A stretch of DNA of 64,000 nucleotides from CAIKMD01 sp963702925 (GCA_963702925.1 OY969771.1:4526001-4590000), one strand, 5' to 3'. Counted from the stretch's first letter, positions 1 to 9,277 are shown. Made by a program: numbers and translations. Notes: generated by a model from the sequence alone, not told the origin.

Positions 1-1139
1 TGACTCATCAGCTTCAAACACAGCAAAGCGAATTGATCGAGGCCAACCGCCAGCTCGATCAGCGCCGACGTTTTACCGAAACCGTGCTATCGGGCGTGTC
101 CGCCGGCGTCATCGGGCTCGACCAGCAAGGACGGATCAACCTGCCCAATCGCTCGGCTTCGCTTTTGCTCGGCACCGATCTCGATCAGCATATCGGCAAG
201 GAGCTGGCCGAGATCGTGCCCGAAATGGCGGCACTGGTCGAAGAGGCCGAACGGCGGCCTGACCGGCTCGCGGAATCACAGGTACAGCTCGTGCGCGCCG
301 GCCGCGCCCGGACCCTGCTGGTGCGCATCGCTGGCGAGCGCATGGAGGGCGAGGCCAGGGGCTACGTGGTCACCTTCGACGACATTACCGAGCTGCAGGC
401 GGCGCAGCGCAAAGCCGCCTGGGCTGACGTCGCGCGTCGGATCGCCCACGAGATCAAAAACCCGCTGACGCCGATCCAGCTTTCGGCGGAACGCCTCAAG
501 CGCAAATATCTCGGCGAGATCCGCAACGATCCCGACACTTTCACCGCTTGCACCGACACGATCATCCGTCATGTCGGCGATATCGGCCGCATGGTCGACG
601 AATTCTCGTCTTTCGCGCGCATGCCCGCACCGATTTTGCGCGACGAAGACCTCGGCGAGATCGTGCGCCAGACGGCTTTTTTGCAACGCGCCGCCACCTC
701 GGATATTCGCGTTGAAACCTCGTTGCCGCGCGTGCCGGTGCGGCTCTCCTGCGATTCGCGTCAAGTCGCGCAGGCGCTCGTCAACTTGATGAAGAACGCC
801 GCCGAATCGATCCATATGCGCGAGGCCAACACGGCCTCCGGCGTGATCTCGGTCAAGCTGACCGAGGAAGACGCAGCCGTCGTTCTTTCGGTCGAAGACA
901 ATGGCCGCGGCCTGCCGAAGGAAGGGCGCGAGCGGCTGACCGAGCCCTATGTCACGACTCACGTCAAAGGCACCGGGCTTGGACTTGCGATCGTCAAGAA
1001 AATCATGGAAGACCACCATGGCGAGTTGGTGCTCGAGGACCGCGACGGCGGCGGCGCGCGGGTCAAGCTCGTATTTCACCGTGTCGAGACGAAGCCGGCC
1101 GCACCGATCCCGGCTGCAAAAGTGGAAGCGCAGGTATGA
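1..1139 (+). CDS. ntrY: NtrY-type sensor histidine kinase, 3' part (cut by window edge)
   Basis: This is the C-terminal part of the NtrY nitrogen/redox sensor kinase, which autophosphorylates on His and passes the phosphate to NtrX. The reading frame is open from base 3, so the true start, the membrane segments and probably the HAMP domain lie left of the window. Visible in order are a PAS-like region (about 80-400), a HisKA box AHEIKNPLTP with the phospho-acceptor His at 446-448, an N box NLMKNAAES (about 784), a G1 box VEDNGRGLP and a G2 box GTGLGLAIVKK. The stop overlaps the ntrX start by 4 bases (ATGA), so the pair is translationally coupled. The identification is firm from the kinase boxes and the ntrX neighbour. 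Confidence 0.95.
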   Translation, partial: THQLQTQQSELIEANRQLDQRRRFTETVLSGVSAGVIGLDQQGRINLPNRSASLLLGTDLDQHIGKELAEIVPEMAALVEEAERRPDRLAESQVQLVRAGRARTLLVRIAGERMEGEARGYVVTFDDITELQAAQRKAAWADVARRIAHEIKNPLTPIQLSAERLKRKYLGEIRNDPDTFTACTDTIIRHVGDIGRMVDEFSSFARMPAPILRDEDLGEIVRQTAFLQRAATSDIRVETSLPRVPVRLSCDSRQVAQALVNLMKNAAESIHMREANTASGVISVKLTEEDAAVVLSVEDNGRGLPKEGRERLTEPYVTTHVKGTGLGLAIVKKIMEDHHGELVLEDRDGGGARVKLVFHRVETKPAAPIPAAKVEAQV

Positions 1140-2566
1140 CCAGCGACATCGTTGTCGTCGACGACGAAGCCGATATCCGCACCTTGATGTGCGGCATACT
1201 GGGCGACGAAGGCTATGAGACCCGGCAAGCCGGAAACAGCGCCGAAGCGCTTGCCGCAATCCGGTCACGCCAACCTTCGCTGGTCGTGCTCGATATCTGG
1301 CTGCAAGGCAGCGAGCTCGACGGTCTCGAGATCCTGAAGATCATCAAGCGCGAGCTCCCGCAGCTTCCCGTCGTCATGATCAGCGGCCACGGCAATATCG
1401 AAACCGCGGTCGCCGCGATCAAGATCGGCGCTTACGACTTCATCGAGAAGCCGTTCAAATCGGACCGTCTGCTGCTCATCGTCGAGCGCGCGATCGAAGC
1501 CGCGCGTTTGCGGCGCGAGAACGAAGAGTTGAAGCAACGCGCCGGCGGCGAGGACGATCTGATCGGCAGCTCGCATGCCGCGAACCATCTGCGCCAACAA
1601 TTCGAGCGCATCGCACCGACCAATAGCCGGGTGCTGATCACCGGCGCGCCGGGCGTGGGCAAGGAAGTCGTGGCGCGGCTGCTTCATACCCATTCGCGGC
1701 GCGCCAAAGGCCCGTTCGTGGCGCTGAGTTGCGCCACCATGCGGCCGGAACGCTTCGAGCCCGAGCTGTTCGGCACCGAAGCCGGGGTCGAAGGTCCCGA
1801 GGCGCCGCGCAAGGTCGGCACCTTCGAGCAGGCGCATGGAGGCACCTTGTTTCTCGACGAGGTTGCCGACATGCCGCTCGAAACTCAGGGCAAGATCGTC
1901 CGCGCGCTGCAAGATCAGAGCTTCGAGCGGGTCGGCGGCGCGCGGGTGAAGGTCGATGTGCGCGTGATCGCTTCGACCAACCGCGACCTTGCGTTCGAGA
2001 TCGCGGCGGGACGGTTCCGCGAGGACCTCTATTATCGGCTGGCCGTGGTTCCGCTCCACGTGCCGACTCTCAGCCAAAGGGTCGAGGATATACCGGCGCT
2101 CGCCCGCCACTTCATGGCACGGGCCGCCGAAGCCGCGCGGCTGCCGCCGCGCGAATTCGGCCAGGACGCCATGGCCGCGCTGCAAGCCTATGAATGGCCC
2201 GGCAATGTGCGGCAGCTCAAGAATGCGGTCGACTGGCTGCTGATCATGGCGCCGGGCGCCGCCTCAGACCCGATCCGCGCGGACATGCTGCCGGCCGAAA
2301 TCGGCTCGATCGCGCCAGCCGTGGTGAAATGGGACCGGGGCGGCGAGCTGATGGGCCTGCCTCTGCGCGATGCGCGCGAGATGTTCGAGCGCGAGTACCT
2401 GCTGGCGCAGATCACGCGCTTCGGCGGCAATATCTCGCGCACCGCGGCTTTCGTCGGCATGGAGCGCTCCGCGCTTCACCGCAAGCTCAAATCCCTCGGC
2501 GTCTTTAACGGCGATCGCGCCAATGGCGAGCGCCCCGCCGCGGCCGATCTTTCCGAACCGAGGTAG
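1136..2566 (+). CDS. ntrX: NtrX response regulator, sigma54-activator family
   Basis: NtrX (476 aa) is the partner of NtrY and regulates nitrogen, redox or envelope genes depending on the species. Residues 1-120 form a receiver with phospho-acceptor D53 (VVLDIWL) and conserved K105. An AAA+ domain follows with a Walker A GAPGVGKE near 170-177 and a GGTLFLDEVADMP Walker B region. The C-terminus is a Fis-type helix-turn-helix (GGNISRTAAFVGMERSALHRKL). The loop that carries GAFTGA in NtrC-type activators reads ELFGTEAGVEGPEAPRKVG, so the sigma54-contacting motif is absent, which is usual for NtrX. It overlaps ntrY by 4 bases, and dat starts within a few bases of its stop. Confidence 0.96.
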   Translation: MTSDIVVVDDEADIRTLMCGILGDEGYETRQAGNSAEALAAIRSRQPSLVVLDIWLQGSELDGLEILKIIKRELPQLPVVMISGHGNIETAVAAIKIGAYDFIEKPFKSDRLLLIVERAIEAARLRRENEELKQRAGGEDDLIGSSHAANHLRQQFERIAPTNSRVLITGAPGVGKEVVARLLHTHSRRAKGPFVALSCATMRPERFEPELFGTEAGVEGPEAPRKVGTFEQAHGGTLFLDEVADMPLETQGKIVRALQDQSFERVGGARVKVDVRVIASTNRDLAFEIAAGRFREDLYYRLAVVPLHVPTLSQRVEDIPALARHFMARAAEAARLPPREFGQDAMAALQAYEWPGNVRQLKNAVDWLLIMAPGAASDPIRADMLPAEIGSIAPAVVKWDRGGELMGLPLRDAREMFEREYLLAQITRFGGNISRTAAFVGMERSALHRKLKSLGVFNGDRANGERPAAADLSEPR

Positions 2567-2571
2567 GGCCC

Positions 2572-3450
2572 GTGGCGCTGCAACCCATGGCGCGGATCGC
2601 CTACGTCAACGGCCGCTATCTCCGGCATCGCGACGCGGTGGTCCATATCGAGGATCGCGGCTATCAATTCGCGGATGGCTGCTACGAGGTTGTCGCGATC
2701 AAGGACGGCAGCTTCATCGACGAGGGGCTGCATCTGAAGCGCCTTCATCGTTCGCTCGACGCGCTCGAAATCGTGCCGCCCATGAGCGATGCGGCTTTGA
2801 AGACGGTCATGCGCGAGCTGATCCGTCGTAATCTGGTGCGCGAAGGTTTCATCTATATGCAGGTGACGCGCGGCACGGCGCCGCGCGATTTTGCATTTCC
2901 CGAGCATGTGCGGCCGAGCCTGGTCATGACCGCGCGCCGCCGCCCGCTCGTGGACCCGCGGCTGTTGATCGAAGGCATAAGGGTCATCACGATTCCCGAT
3001 ATTCGTTGGGGACGTCCGGACATCAAATCCGTGTCGCTTCTACCCAATGCGCTCGGCAAGGAACGCGCCAAGCGTGAAGGGGCCCAAGAGGCATGGCAAG
3101 TCGATCGTGACGGCAACGTAACCGAAGGGACCTCGTCGAACGCCTGGATCGTGACCGCGTCGGGGGAAGTGCTCACGCATCAAGCCGACAATGCCATCTT
3201 GAACGGCGTGACCCGCCAGGGCTTGTTGCGCGTCATCGCCGAGGCGGGCTTGCGTTTCGTCGAGCGGCCGTTCAGCGTCGCCGAGGCCAAGAAAGCGACC
3301 GAGGCACTGTTGACCAGCAGTACGAATTTCGTCCTGCCGGTCGTGCGCATCGACGATACGCCGATCGGCGACGGCAAGCCTGGCCCGTTCGCCAAGAAAC
3401 TTGGCGCGCTTTATGCCGCTTACGCGGCCTCGGGCGGCCAAGACCTTTGA
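2572..3450 (+). CDS. dat: D-amino-acid transaminase (PLP fold type IV)
   Basis: This 292-residue aminotransferase of the class IV/BcaT fold probably interconverts D-alanine and D-glutamate with 2-oxo acids for peptidoglycan precursors. Family features seen are HIEDRGYQFADG near the N-terminus, the PLP-lysine segment DIKSVSLLPN, and the cofactor-loop region EGTSSNAWI. The GTG at 2572 follows an AGGTAGGG stretch. Most homologues would begin at the ATG at 2587 (MARIAYVNG), giving 287 residues, so the start is uncertain by 5 residues. Its place between ntrX and hfq matches the order seen in many alphaproteobacteria. The exact substrate (D-Ala versus branched-chain) cannot be settled from sequence alone. 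Confidence 0.88.
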   Translation: MALQPMARIAYVNGRYLRHRDAVVHIEDRGYQFADGCYEVVAIKDGSFIDEGLHLKRLHRSLDALEIVPPMSDAALKTVMRELIRRNLVREGFIYMQVTRGTAPRDFAFPEHVRPSLVMTARRRPLVDPRLLIEGIRVITIPDIRWGRPDIKSVSLLPNALGKERAKREGAQEAWQVDRDGNVTEGTSSNAWIVTASGEVLTHQADNAILNGVTRQGLLRVIAEAGLRFVERPFSVAEAKKATEALLTSSTNFVLPVVRIDDTPIGDGKPGPFAKKLGALYAAYAASGGQDL

Positions 3451-4118
3451 TGACGCCGCGCGCGCTCGTCTTCGATTGGGACAATACCCTCGTCGATAGC
3501 TGGACGACGATTCATGAAGCGCTCGTGCTTACCTTCACCGCGATGGGCCGCGAGCCGTGGACCCTCGAGGAAACCAAGGCACGGGTGCGGCACAGTTTGC
3601 GCGATGCGTTTCCGCCCTTGTTCGGCGACCGTTGGGAAGAAGCGCGCAAGCTCTACCTCGATCATTTCACCGCGATTCACATCGAGCGTCTGGAGCCCAT
3701 CGCAGGGGCCGGTGAAATGTTATCCGAGGCGAAGGCGGCGGGGCTCTACCTCGCGGTACTCAGCAACAAGACTGGGCGCATCTTGCGGCGCGAAGCCGAG
3801 CATCTTGGCTGGAGCGGATATTTCGCCTCCCTCGTCGGCGCGGGCGATGCGCGCGCCGACAAACCCGACCCGGCAGCAATGCAATTGGCCTTGACGGGCT
3901 GCGTCCACGGAAGCGACGCGATCTGGTATGTCGGTGACACGGCGCTCGATATGGAATGCGCGTCGCGCGCGGCTTGCACGGGCGTTTTGCTCGGCGCTTA
4001 CGATCCGCAGGATCCTGGCTTCGTGAACTTCCCGCCGGCACGCCACTTCGCGAGCGTTGCCGAGCTGGCCCGGCATCTCAGGGGCGAACCGGGCCCTGCG
4101 TCCAGTGAAAATCGCTGA
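3450..4118 (+). CDS. HAD-family phosphatase (phosphoglycolate-phosphatase-like)
   Basis: This 222-residue haloacid-dehalogenase-fold hydrolase is probably a small-molecule phosphatase. Motif I is FDWDNTLVDS at the N-terminus with the nucleophile Asp, motif II is VLSNKTG, and motif IV is WYVGDTALDME. The cap region sits between motifs I and II, as in the Gph/PGP subgroup. The ATG at 3450 overlaps the dat stop (TGATG), so translation is probably coupled. Its 3' end overlaps the opposing lipoprotein gene by 41 bases. The substrate is unknown; phosphoglycolate is only the default annotation for this subgroup. Confidence 0.85.
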   Translation: MTPRALVFDWDNTLVDSWTTIHEALVLTFTAMGREPWTLEETKARVRHSLRDAFPPLFGDRWEEARKLYLDHFTAIHIERLEPIAGAGEMLSEAKAAGLYLAVLSNKTGRILRREAEHLGWSGYFASLVGAGDARADKPDPAAMQLALTGCVHGSDAIWYVGDTALDMECASRAACTGVLLGAYDPQDPGFVNFPPARHFASVAELARHLRGEPGPASSENR

Positions 4119-4446
4119 GGATGCCGTTCTGGAAGCGGCACTGTACCGCGACATTGCGCGCGTAAAGCCCGCCTTCCGGCACGCCTTTGCGTTCGCCCGC
4201 GACATCGATCGTCGCGGTGTCGGTTTGCATGCTGACATGGCTGCCGGTAACCACGATTTCGCTGTCGAGGAACGCGCGATGCATGATATCGGCGCAGCGA
4301 TCGGCCAGGCTGACGCTGCCGAACGCGCTGTGAGCATCGTAACCGAGATAGGCCATCCGCGCGCATCCCGTTAGCGCCGAGGCCGGGATGGCGAGCGCGA
4401 GGCAAAGCCTGGTTAAGCGGCGCAAAGTCCCAAAAGAATCCACCAT
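4078..4446 (-). CDS. Small putative lipoprotein, function unknown
   Basis: This 122-residue protein starts at an ATG (MVDSFGTLRR) with a GAGGAGG about 14 bases upstream, a rather long spacing. A basic, hydrophobic signal segment ends in a lipobox-like SALTGC with the candidate lipidated Cys at residue 28. The remaining 95 residues have no motif I recognise; mid-protein cysteines (in DRCADIM and VQCRF) could form a disulfide. It is convergent with the HAD gene and overlaps its last 41 bases. The open frame continues upstream to 4614, but that extension runs into the hfq leader and lacks a signal-peptide-like start. Function is unknown. Confidence 0.6.
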   Translation of the reverse strand: MVDSFGTLRRLTRLCLALAIPASALTGCARMAYLGYDAHSAFGSVSLADRCADIMHRAFLDSEIVVTGSHVSMQTDTATIDVAGERKGVPEGGLYARNVAVQCRFQNGILSDFHWTQGPVRP

Positions 4447-4628
4447 TCCAAGCGATTGTGCCTCCTCGTTAAGCAAAACACAAATTCTCGTCCCTAAAGG
4501 GGTTGTGATTTCCTTTTGACACCCAATTTTGGTATCCATTGGGGCGAGCTGTTTTTGGCTTCGTCCAACCGACCGGGGAGGCATAGCGAATCCGGCCGGC
4601 TGCAATAATTTCAAGAAGGGGAACCCCC

Positions 4629-4880
4629 ATGTCGTCGGAAAAAACTCAAAACGTTCAGGACGTCTTTCTTAACAACGTCCGGAAGAACAAGACCCCGGTC
4701 ACGGTCTTCCTGGTCAATGGCGTGAAACTCCAAGGCATCATCACCTGGTTCGACAATTTCTGCGTGCTCTTGCGCCGCGACGCGCATTCGCAGCTGGTCT
4801 ATAAGCACGCGATTTCAACCGTCATGCCGGCGGCACCGATCCAGCTCTTCGAGCCAGGACAAACAGCCGAAGAAGTGTGA
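4629..4880 (+). CDS. hfq: RNA chaperone Hfq
   Basis: Hfq is the hexameric Sm-like protein that pairs small RNAs with mRNAs. The 83-residue sequence has the Sm1 motif (NKTPVTVFLVNGVKLQG), the FDNFCVLL strand and the Sm2 signature YKHAISTV. The acidic C-terminal tail is short, as in alphaproteobacteria. The start is set by AAGAAGGGG a few bases upstream of the ATG. HflX follows 4 bases after the stop, forming the classic hfq-hflX pair. A 180-base leader separates it from the divergent lipoprotein gene, so it probably has its own promoter. Confidence 0.98.
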   Translation: MSSEKTQNVQDVFLNNVRKNKTPVTVFLVNGVKLQGIITWFDNFCVLLRRDAHSQLVYKHAISTVMPAAPIQLFEPGQTAEEV

Positions 4881-4884
4881 GCGG

Positions 4885-6204
4885 ATGGTAGCAGCGCAAC
4901 GCGGGCAAGACGGCTCGGTCGGACGCTGCCTCGTCATCCACCCGGTCCTGAAAACCGCGCCCGGCGCGCGGGAAAGCGGCGCGCGCTCGCCGGACATGCG
5001 GCTGGAAGAAGCCGTCGGTCTGGCGCGCGCGATCGCGCTCGACGTCGTGCAGGCGGAGGTCCTTCGGGTCTCCTCCTGGCGGCCGAGTACCTTGCTCGGC
5101 AGCGGCGCGGTGACGCAGCTTGGCGAGGCCATCAAGACCAAGGAGATCGCGGTGGTGGTGGTCGACGCCACGGTCACCCCCGTCCAACAGCGCAATCTCG
5201 AACGCGAATGGAAATGCAAGGTCATCGACCGCACCGGGCTGATCCTCGAGATCTTCGGCGCTCGCGCCCGCACCCATGAAGGGCGGCTGCAAGTCGAACT
5301 CGCGGCGCTAACCTATCAGCGCTCGCGGCTCGTGCGATCCTGGACCCATTTGGAGCGGCAACGCGGCGGCTTCGGCTTTCTCGGCGGGCCGGGCGAAAGC
5401 CAGCTCGAAATCGACCGGCGTCTCATCACCGATCGGATCACGCATTTGAAGCGCGAGCTCGAAGGCGTGAAGCGCACCCGCGCCCTGCACCGCGAAGCCC
5501 GCAAGCGCGTGCCTTATCCCGTGGTGGCGCTGGTCGGCTACACCAATGCCGGCAAATCGACCTTATTCAACCGGTTGACCCGTGCCGAGGTGGTTGCCGC
5601 GGACATGCTGTTCGCGACCCTAGACCCGACCATGCGGAGACTTCCGCTGCCCTCGGGCCGCACCGCGATCCTTTCCGATACGGTCGGCTTCGTTTCGGAA
5701 CTGCCGACCCCGTTGGTCGCCGCCTTTCGTGCGACGCTCGAAGAGGTGACCTCGGCCGATCTCGTCGTCCATGTGCGCGACATCCATCATCCCGAGTCCG
5801 AAGCGCAACGCGACGACGTCCATGGCGTCTTGACCGAGCTCGGCCTCGGCGAGACGGTCGAGCACGGCATGATCGAGGCGCTCAACAAGATCGACCTCCT
5901 TCCCGAAGACCAGCGGGCGGCATTGCGCAACCAAGCGCGGCGCAATGACGACAGCGTGCCGGTTTCCGCGGCGACGGGCGAGGGGTGCGATGCGCTGCTC
6001 GATTTGCTCGACCGCCGCCTCGACATCGATCGCCGCTTAGTGCGCCTCGACATACCCTTAAGCGACGGCGCGGCCATCGCCTGGCTTTATCGCCACGGTG
6101 AAGTGGTCGAGCGCAAGGACGACGAGCAGGCGGCGCATGTCGGCGTGCGCCTGAGCGACGCCGATCTCGGCCGGTTCAAGGGCACGTTCCTGCTGGTTCA
6201 ATAG
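4885..6204 (+). CDS. hflX: Ribosome-associated GTPase HflX
   Basis: HflX (439 aa) is a ribosome-splitting or heat-stress GTPase of the Obg-HflX superfamily. The N-terminal HflX domain contains the characteristic GGRRQ-like region (here RQRGGFGFLGGPGE) and is followed by a helical linker. The G domain starts with GYTNAGKS (G1, residues 218-225), then DTVGF (G3) and NKID (G4). The start lies 4 bases after hfq, with the ribosome site inside the hfq 3' end. A mazG gene often follows hflX in this class; here the only mazG is 4.6 kb away on the opposite strand. Confidence 0.96.
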   Translation: MVAAQRGQDGSVGRCLVIHPVLKTAPGARESGARSPDMRLEEAVGLARAIALDVVQAEVLRVSSWRPSTLLGSGAVTQLGEAIKTKEIAVVVVDATVTPVQQRNLEREWKCKVIDRTGLILEIFGARARTHEGRLQVELAALTYQRSRLVRSWTHLERQRGGFGFLGGPGESQLEIDRRLITDRITHLKRELEGVKRTRALHREARKRVPYPVVALVGYTNAGKSTLFNRLTRAEVVAADMLFATLDPTMRRLPLPSGRTAILSDTVGFVSELPTPLVAAFRATLEEVTSADLVVHVRDIHHPESEAQRDDVHGVLTELGLGETVEHGMIEALNKIDLLPEDQRAALRNQARRNDDSVPVSAATGEGCDALLDLLDRRLDIDRRLVRLDIPLSDGAAIAWLYRHGEVVERKDDEQAAHVGVRLSDADLGRFKGTFLLVQ

Positions 6205-6353
6205 GTTAACCGAGGTTCGGCCGGACGCCGACAGTGCTCGTTCCCGGTCTGCGGGAATAGTCATGTTCTTTAAACGTTCTTGAGCGGGATCGGTTGCGGC
6301 GGTAGGATTGTCGCGACCTTCGAGGGTGCGCCAGAACGTTCGGAGATGAGACC

Positions 6354-7220
6354 GTGCCACAGAATATCGCGAGAACTCGCGCCCTAATCGGATCGATTGC
6401 GCTCGCGTTGGCAGGCTGCTCATCGCCAGCAGAGCGACCGGGCGCCCAAGCGCAGATCTCAACAGACGAATTCAGCAAGACGATTGATGTTGACGGCTTG
6501 CTGATGGGCGAGAACCCCTTCTTCGGCATCAAGAAATTCTACAACCTCGTCACCCACGTCGATAAACAGACGCATGCCTATATCCACGTCATCGAGACCA
6601 GGGTCGATTACGATGCCGATCCCATCGATTTCCAATTTGCCTCCGACGATACTGCGCAAACGCTCAAACTAATCCCGGTCTCGCACACCAGTCGGCGTCC
6701 CTGTGACGATTGCTTCAGGGAAGAGATCTTCAACATCATCGTTCCCGACGAAGCTTTGCGTGCTCACGTAGCAACCGGCTACCGAGTCAAGGTCTCGTCG
6801 CGCATGAGCGACGCGATCATTCTCACCATCACCCCCGCCATGATCGCCGCGCAATATGCGGGACTAAACGCGGTCATTGCGCCTCAAGGACCGGGTCAGC
6901 CGTTACCGAGGGCGTCCTCCGCCTCGCCGGGCGGCGCGCAAAGTGCCACGTTGGCCGCCCGGGCAGGACCGCCGGTCTTGGGGATCAGCTATATGAAGGT
7001 CCTTTTCACCAGCGAGATCCTAATCGTCACCGTGAAGCCAAACTCGCCCGCGGATGCGGCTGGTGTGCAACCCAAAGACATTCTCTTGCGCTACAATGGT
7101 CGCCCCATGACGAGCGAGAAGGACGTCCAGGATGCGGTCGCGCAAACCGCGCCGGGGAGCGTCGTAAAACTTGAGATCAGGCGCGGAATCGAGCCATTGA
7201 CCCTGACCGCACAAATGTGA
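6354..7220 (+). CDS. Putative lipoprotein with C-terminal PDZ domain
   Basis: This 288-residue exported protein has a GTG start preceded by GGAGATGAG with good spacing. The N-terminus is a lipoprotein signal ending in LALAGC with the candidate Cys at residue 22. A middle region of about 150 residues is beta-rich in appearance, contains a CDDC pair, and is not recognised. Residues from about 205 to the end form a PDZ domain (ILIVTVKPNSPADAAGVQP, then DILLRYNGRP), as in DegP/S2P-type regulators. No protease motif is present, so it is more likely a periplasmic adaptor or substrate-binding protein. A 149-base gap separates it from hflX. Confidence 0.75.
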   Translation: MPQNIARTRALIGSIALALAGCSSPAERPGAQAQISTDEFSKTIDVDGLLMGENPFFGIKKFYNLVTHVDKQTHAYIHVIETRVDYDADPIDFQFASDDTAQTLKLIPVSHTSRRPCDDCFREEIFNIIVPDEALRAHVATGYRVKVSSRMSDAIILTITPAMIAAQYAGLNAVIAPQGPGQPLPRASSASPGGAQSATLAARAGPPVLGISYMKVLFTSEILIVTVKPNSPADAAGVQPKDILLRYNGRPMTSEKDVQDAVAQTAPGSVVKLEIRRGIEPLTLTAQM

Positions 7221-7289
7221 GTTCGGCCTCTTCCGCGCACCTGCCGATTAGCGATACAAGTCTCGGCACTGCATAGAAGGAGAGGCGCC

Positions 7290-8156
7290 ATGAAGCTCGC
7301 ATTCCTCGGCCTGGGCGTGATGGGCTATCCCATGGCCGGCCACCTCGCCAAGGCGGGACACGAGGTCACGGTCTATAACCGCACCGAAGCGAAGGCGAAG
7401 GCCTGGGTTGCGCAACATGGCGGGGCCGCATGCGCCACGCCGGCTATGGCCGCATCGGGCGCGGCGATCGTGTTTTGCTGCGTCGGCAATGACGATGACA
7501 TGCGCCAGGTCGTGCTCGGCGAGAACGGCGCTTTCGCCGGCATGGAACGAGGCACGCTTCTCGTCGATCACACCACGGCTTCGGCCGAGCTTGCGCGCGA
7601 GCTCGATCGCGCCGCGAAGACGCGGGGCCTTGGCTTTCTCGACGCGCCGGTCTCTGGCGGACAGGCCGGCGCCGAAAACGGCAAGCTCACCATCATGGTC
7701 GGCGGCGACACGGCGAGCTTCGCGCGCGCGGAAAGCGCGATGGGCCATTATGGCCGCGCCGTCACCCATATGGGACCGGCCGGAAACGGACAGCTCACCA
7801 AAATGGTCAACCAGATTCTCATTGCCGGTCTGGTTCAGGGACTCGCCGAGGGGCTCAATTTCGCGGTGCGCGCCGGACTCGATGCGAAGAAAGCGGCGGA
7901 GGTCATCGCCAAAGGCGCGGCGCAATCCTGGCAATTGGAAAATCGCTACCAAACCATGCTCGACGGCAAATTCGATTTCGGCTTTGCCGTCGATTGGATG
8001 CGCAAGGATCTCGCGATCTGCCTCGCCGAGGCGCGACGCAACAAATCGGCACTCCCGATCACGGCTTTGGTCGACCAATTTTACGAGCGCGTGCAAGAGC
8101 GCGGCGGCAGTCGCTGGGACACGTCGAGCCTCATTCATTTGCTGACCAAGCCCTAG
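7290..8156 (+). CDS. NAD(P)-dependent beta-hydroxyacid dehydrogenase (3-hydroxyisobutyrate dehydrogenase family)
   Basis: This 288-residue oxidoreductase has the HIBADH/GlxR/GND1 fold. A Rossmann motif LGLGVMGYPMAGHL opens the protein. The family signature DAPVSGGQAGAENG is near residue 125, and the catalytic-lysine segment GNGQLTKMVNQ is near 170. The C-terminal helical domain has the expected length. Ribosome site AGGAGAGG is just upstream of the ATG. Substrate could be 3-hydroxyisobutyrate, tartronate semialdehyde or a related hydroxyacid. It precedes an ABC binding-protein gene on the same strand, but no functional link is evident. Confidence 0.88.
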   Translation: MKLAFLGLGVMGYPMAGHLAKAGHEVTVYNRTEAKAKAWVAQHGGAACATPAMAASGAAIVFCCVGNDDDMRQVVLGENGAFAGMERGTLLVDHTTASAELARELDRAAKTRGLGFLDAPVSGGQAGAENGKLTIMVGGDTASFARAESAMGHYGRAVTHMGPAGNGQLTKMVNQILIAGLVQGLAEGLNFAVRAGLDAKKAAEVIAKGAAQSWQLENRYQTMLDGKFDFGFAVDWMRKDLAICLAEARRNKSALPITALVDQFYERVQERGGSRWDTSSLIHLLTKP

Positions 8157-8272
8157 ACCTGCCCACCACGCGACGCTTTGCCCACGCTTGACATCGCACG
8201 GCGTTGGCCGTCAGCTTTTCACCGCCGGCAAAACAAAGAACCGGCAATGAAGAACGTGACAGGAGGAACGGG

Positions 8273-9277
8273 ATGCGCGTGACAAGAATTCTTGCCGTGG
8301 TTCTGGCGATGTTCGTGCTCGCCAGCGGGGCGCAGGCACAAGCGCCGGTCAAGCTGCGCATCGCCTGGGTGATCCCGGTCGCCAATTGGGCGTCGATCAT
8401 CTACGAGAAACAGGATCTGATGACGCATTACGGCAAGACCTATACGGTCGAGCCGGTTCACTTCCAGGCCACGCCGCCGATGATCACCGCGCTTGCCGCG
8501 GGCGAGCTCGACATTGCCGACCTTGCCTATTCTTCCTTTGCGTTGGCGGTGCAGAATGCTGGGATGAGCGATCTGCGCATCATCGCCGACGAAGCGCAGG
8601 ACGGGGCGGGCGGCCATCAATCGGGCTCTTATTACGTGCTCAAGGACGGGCCGATCCACGCCATCGAGGATTTGAAGGGCAAGGTAGTGGCCGATGTCGG
8701 CGCCGGCTCGGCGGTCGATATCGCGATCCGCGTCATGCTGAAAAAGCACGGGCTCGAGCTCAATCGCGATTACACGCTGATCGAAGGCGCGTTCCCGAAC
8801 ATGGAGGCGCTGCTGACCGAAAAGAAGGCCGATCTCGTCGCGGCCGTGGCGCCTTTCATCTTCACGCCGGGCTTTCAAGCGAATGCCCGTCCGCTCTTCA
8901 ACGCCGTCGATGCGCTCGGCGGCTCGACCCAATTCGTGATCTGGACGGCGCATGCCGACTTCATCGCCCAGCACCGCGCCGCTATGGTCGATATGTTTGA
9001 GGACGCGATCCGCGCCGTGCGTTATCTAACCGACCCTCAGAATCTCGATGCGGTTGCCGAGATCGCGTCGAAGCTGACCAAGCAACCGCCGGAGCGGCTG
9101 CGCTGGGTTTACGGCAAGCAGGATCTCTATCGCGACCCGAACATGCTGCCCAGTCTCGAAGGGTTGCAACGCGCAATCGACGCTCAGCAATCCGTCGGCT
9201 TCCTCAAAACCAAACTCGACGTGAAGCCTTACGCCGATTTGAGCATGGTCAAGGAAGCGGCGGCGCGAATCAAATAG
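8273..9277 (+). CDS. ABC transporter substrate-binding protein (NMT1/SsuA-like)
   Basis: This 334-residue periplasmic binding protein has a Sec signal (MRVTRILAVVLAMFVLASGAQA) and the NMT1/nitrate-sulfonate-taurine fold. Typical segments are ALAAGELDIADLAYSS (ligand-loop region) and AIEDLKGKVVADVGAGSAVD (hinge region). The ATG at 8273 follows AGGAGGAACGG, a near-ideal ribosome site, so an upstream in-frame start is rejected. It is on the opposite strand from the ABC permease/ATPase cluster at 11766-15061, which carries its own binding protein. It may be a second specificity subunit for that transporter or an orphan. Confidence 0.88.
   Translation: MRVTRILAVVLAMFVLASGAQAQAPVKLRIAWVIPVANWASIIYEKQDLMTHYGKTYTVEPVHFQATPPMITALAAGELDIADLAYSSFALAVQNAGMSDLRIIADEAQDGAGGHQSGSYYVLKDGPIHAIEDLKGKVVADVGAGSAVDIAIRVMLKKHGLELNRDYTLIEGAFPNMEALLTEKKADLVAAVAPFIFTPGFQANARPLFNAVDALGGSTQFVIWTAHADFIAQHRAAMVDMFEDAIRAVRYLTDPQNLDAVAEIASKLTKQPPERLRWVYGKQDLYRDPNMLPSLEGLQRAIDAQQSVGFLKTKLDVKPYADLSMVKEAAARIK

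Noticed and set aside
4516..4545. Sigma70 promoter with TTGACA upstream of hfq
   Set aside because: TTGACA is present at 4516-4521, but no acceptable -10 box lies 15-19 bases downstream.
4447..4614. N-terminal extension of the minus-strand lipoprotein to 178 residues
   Set aside because: The extension would bury the signal peptide inside the protein and cross the hfq leader.
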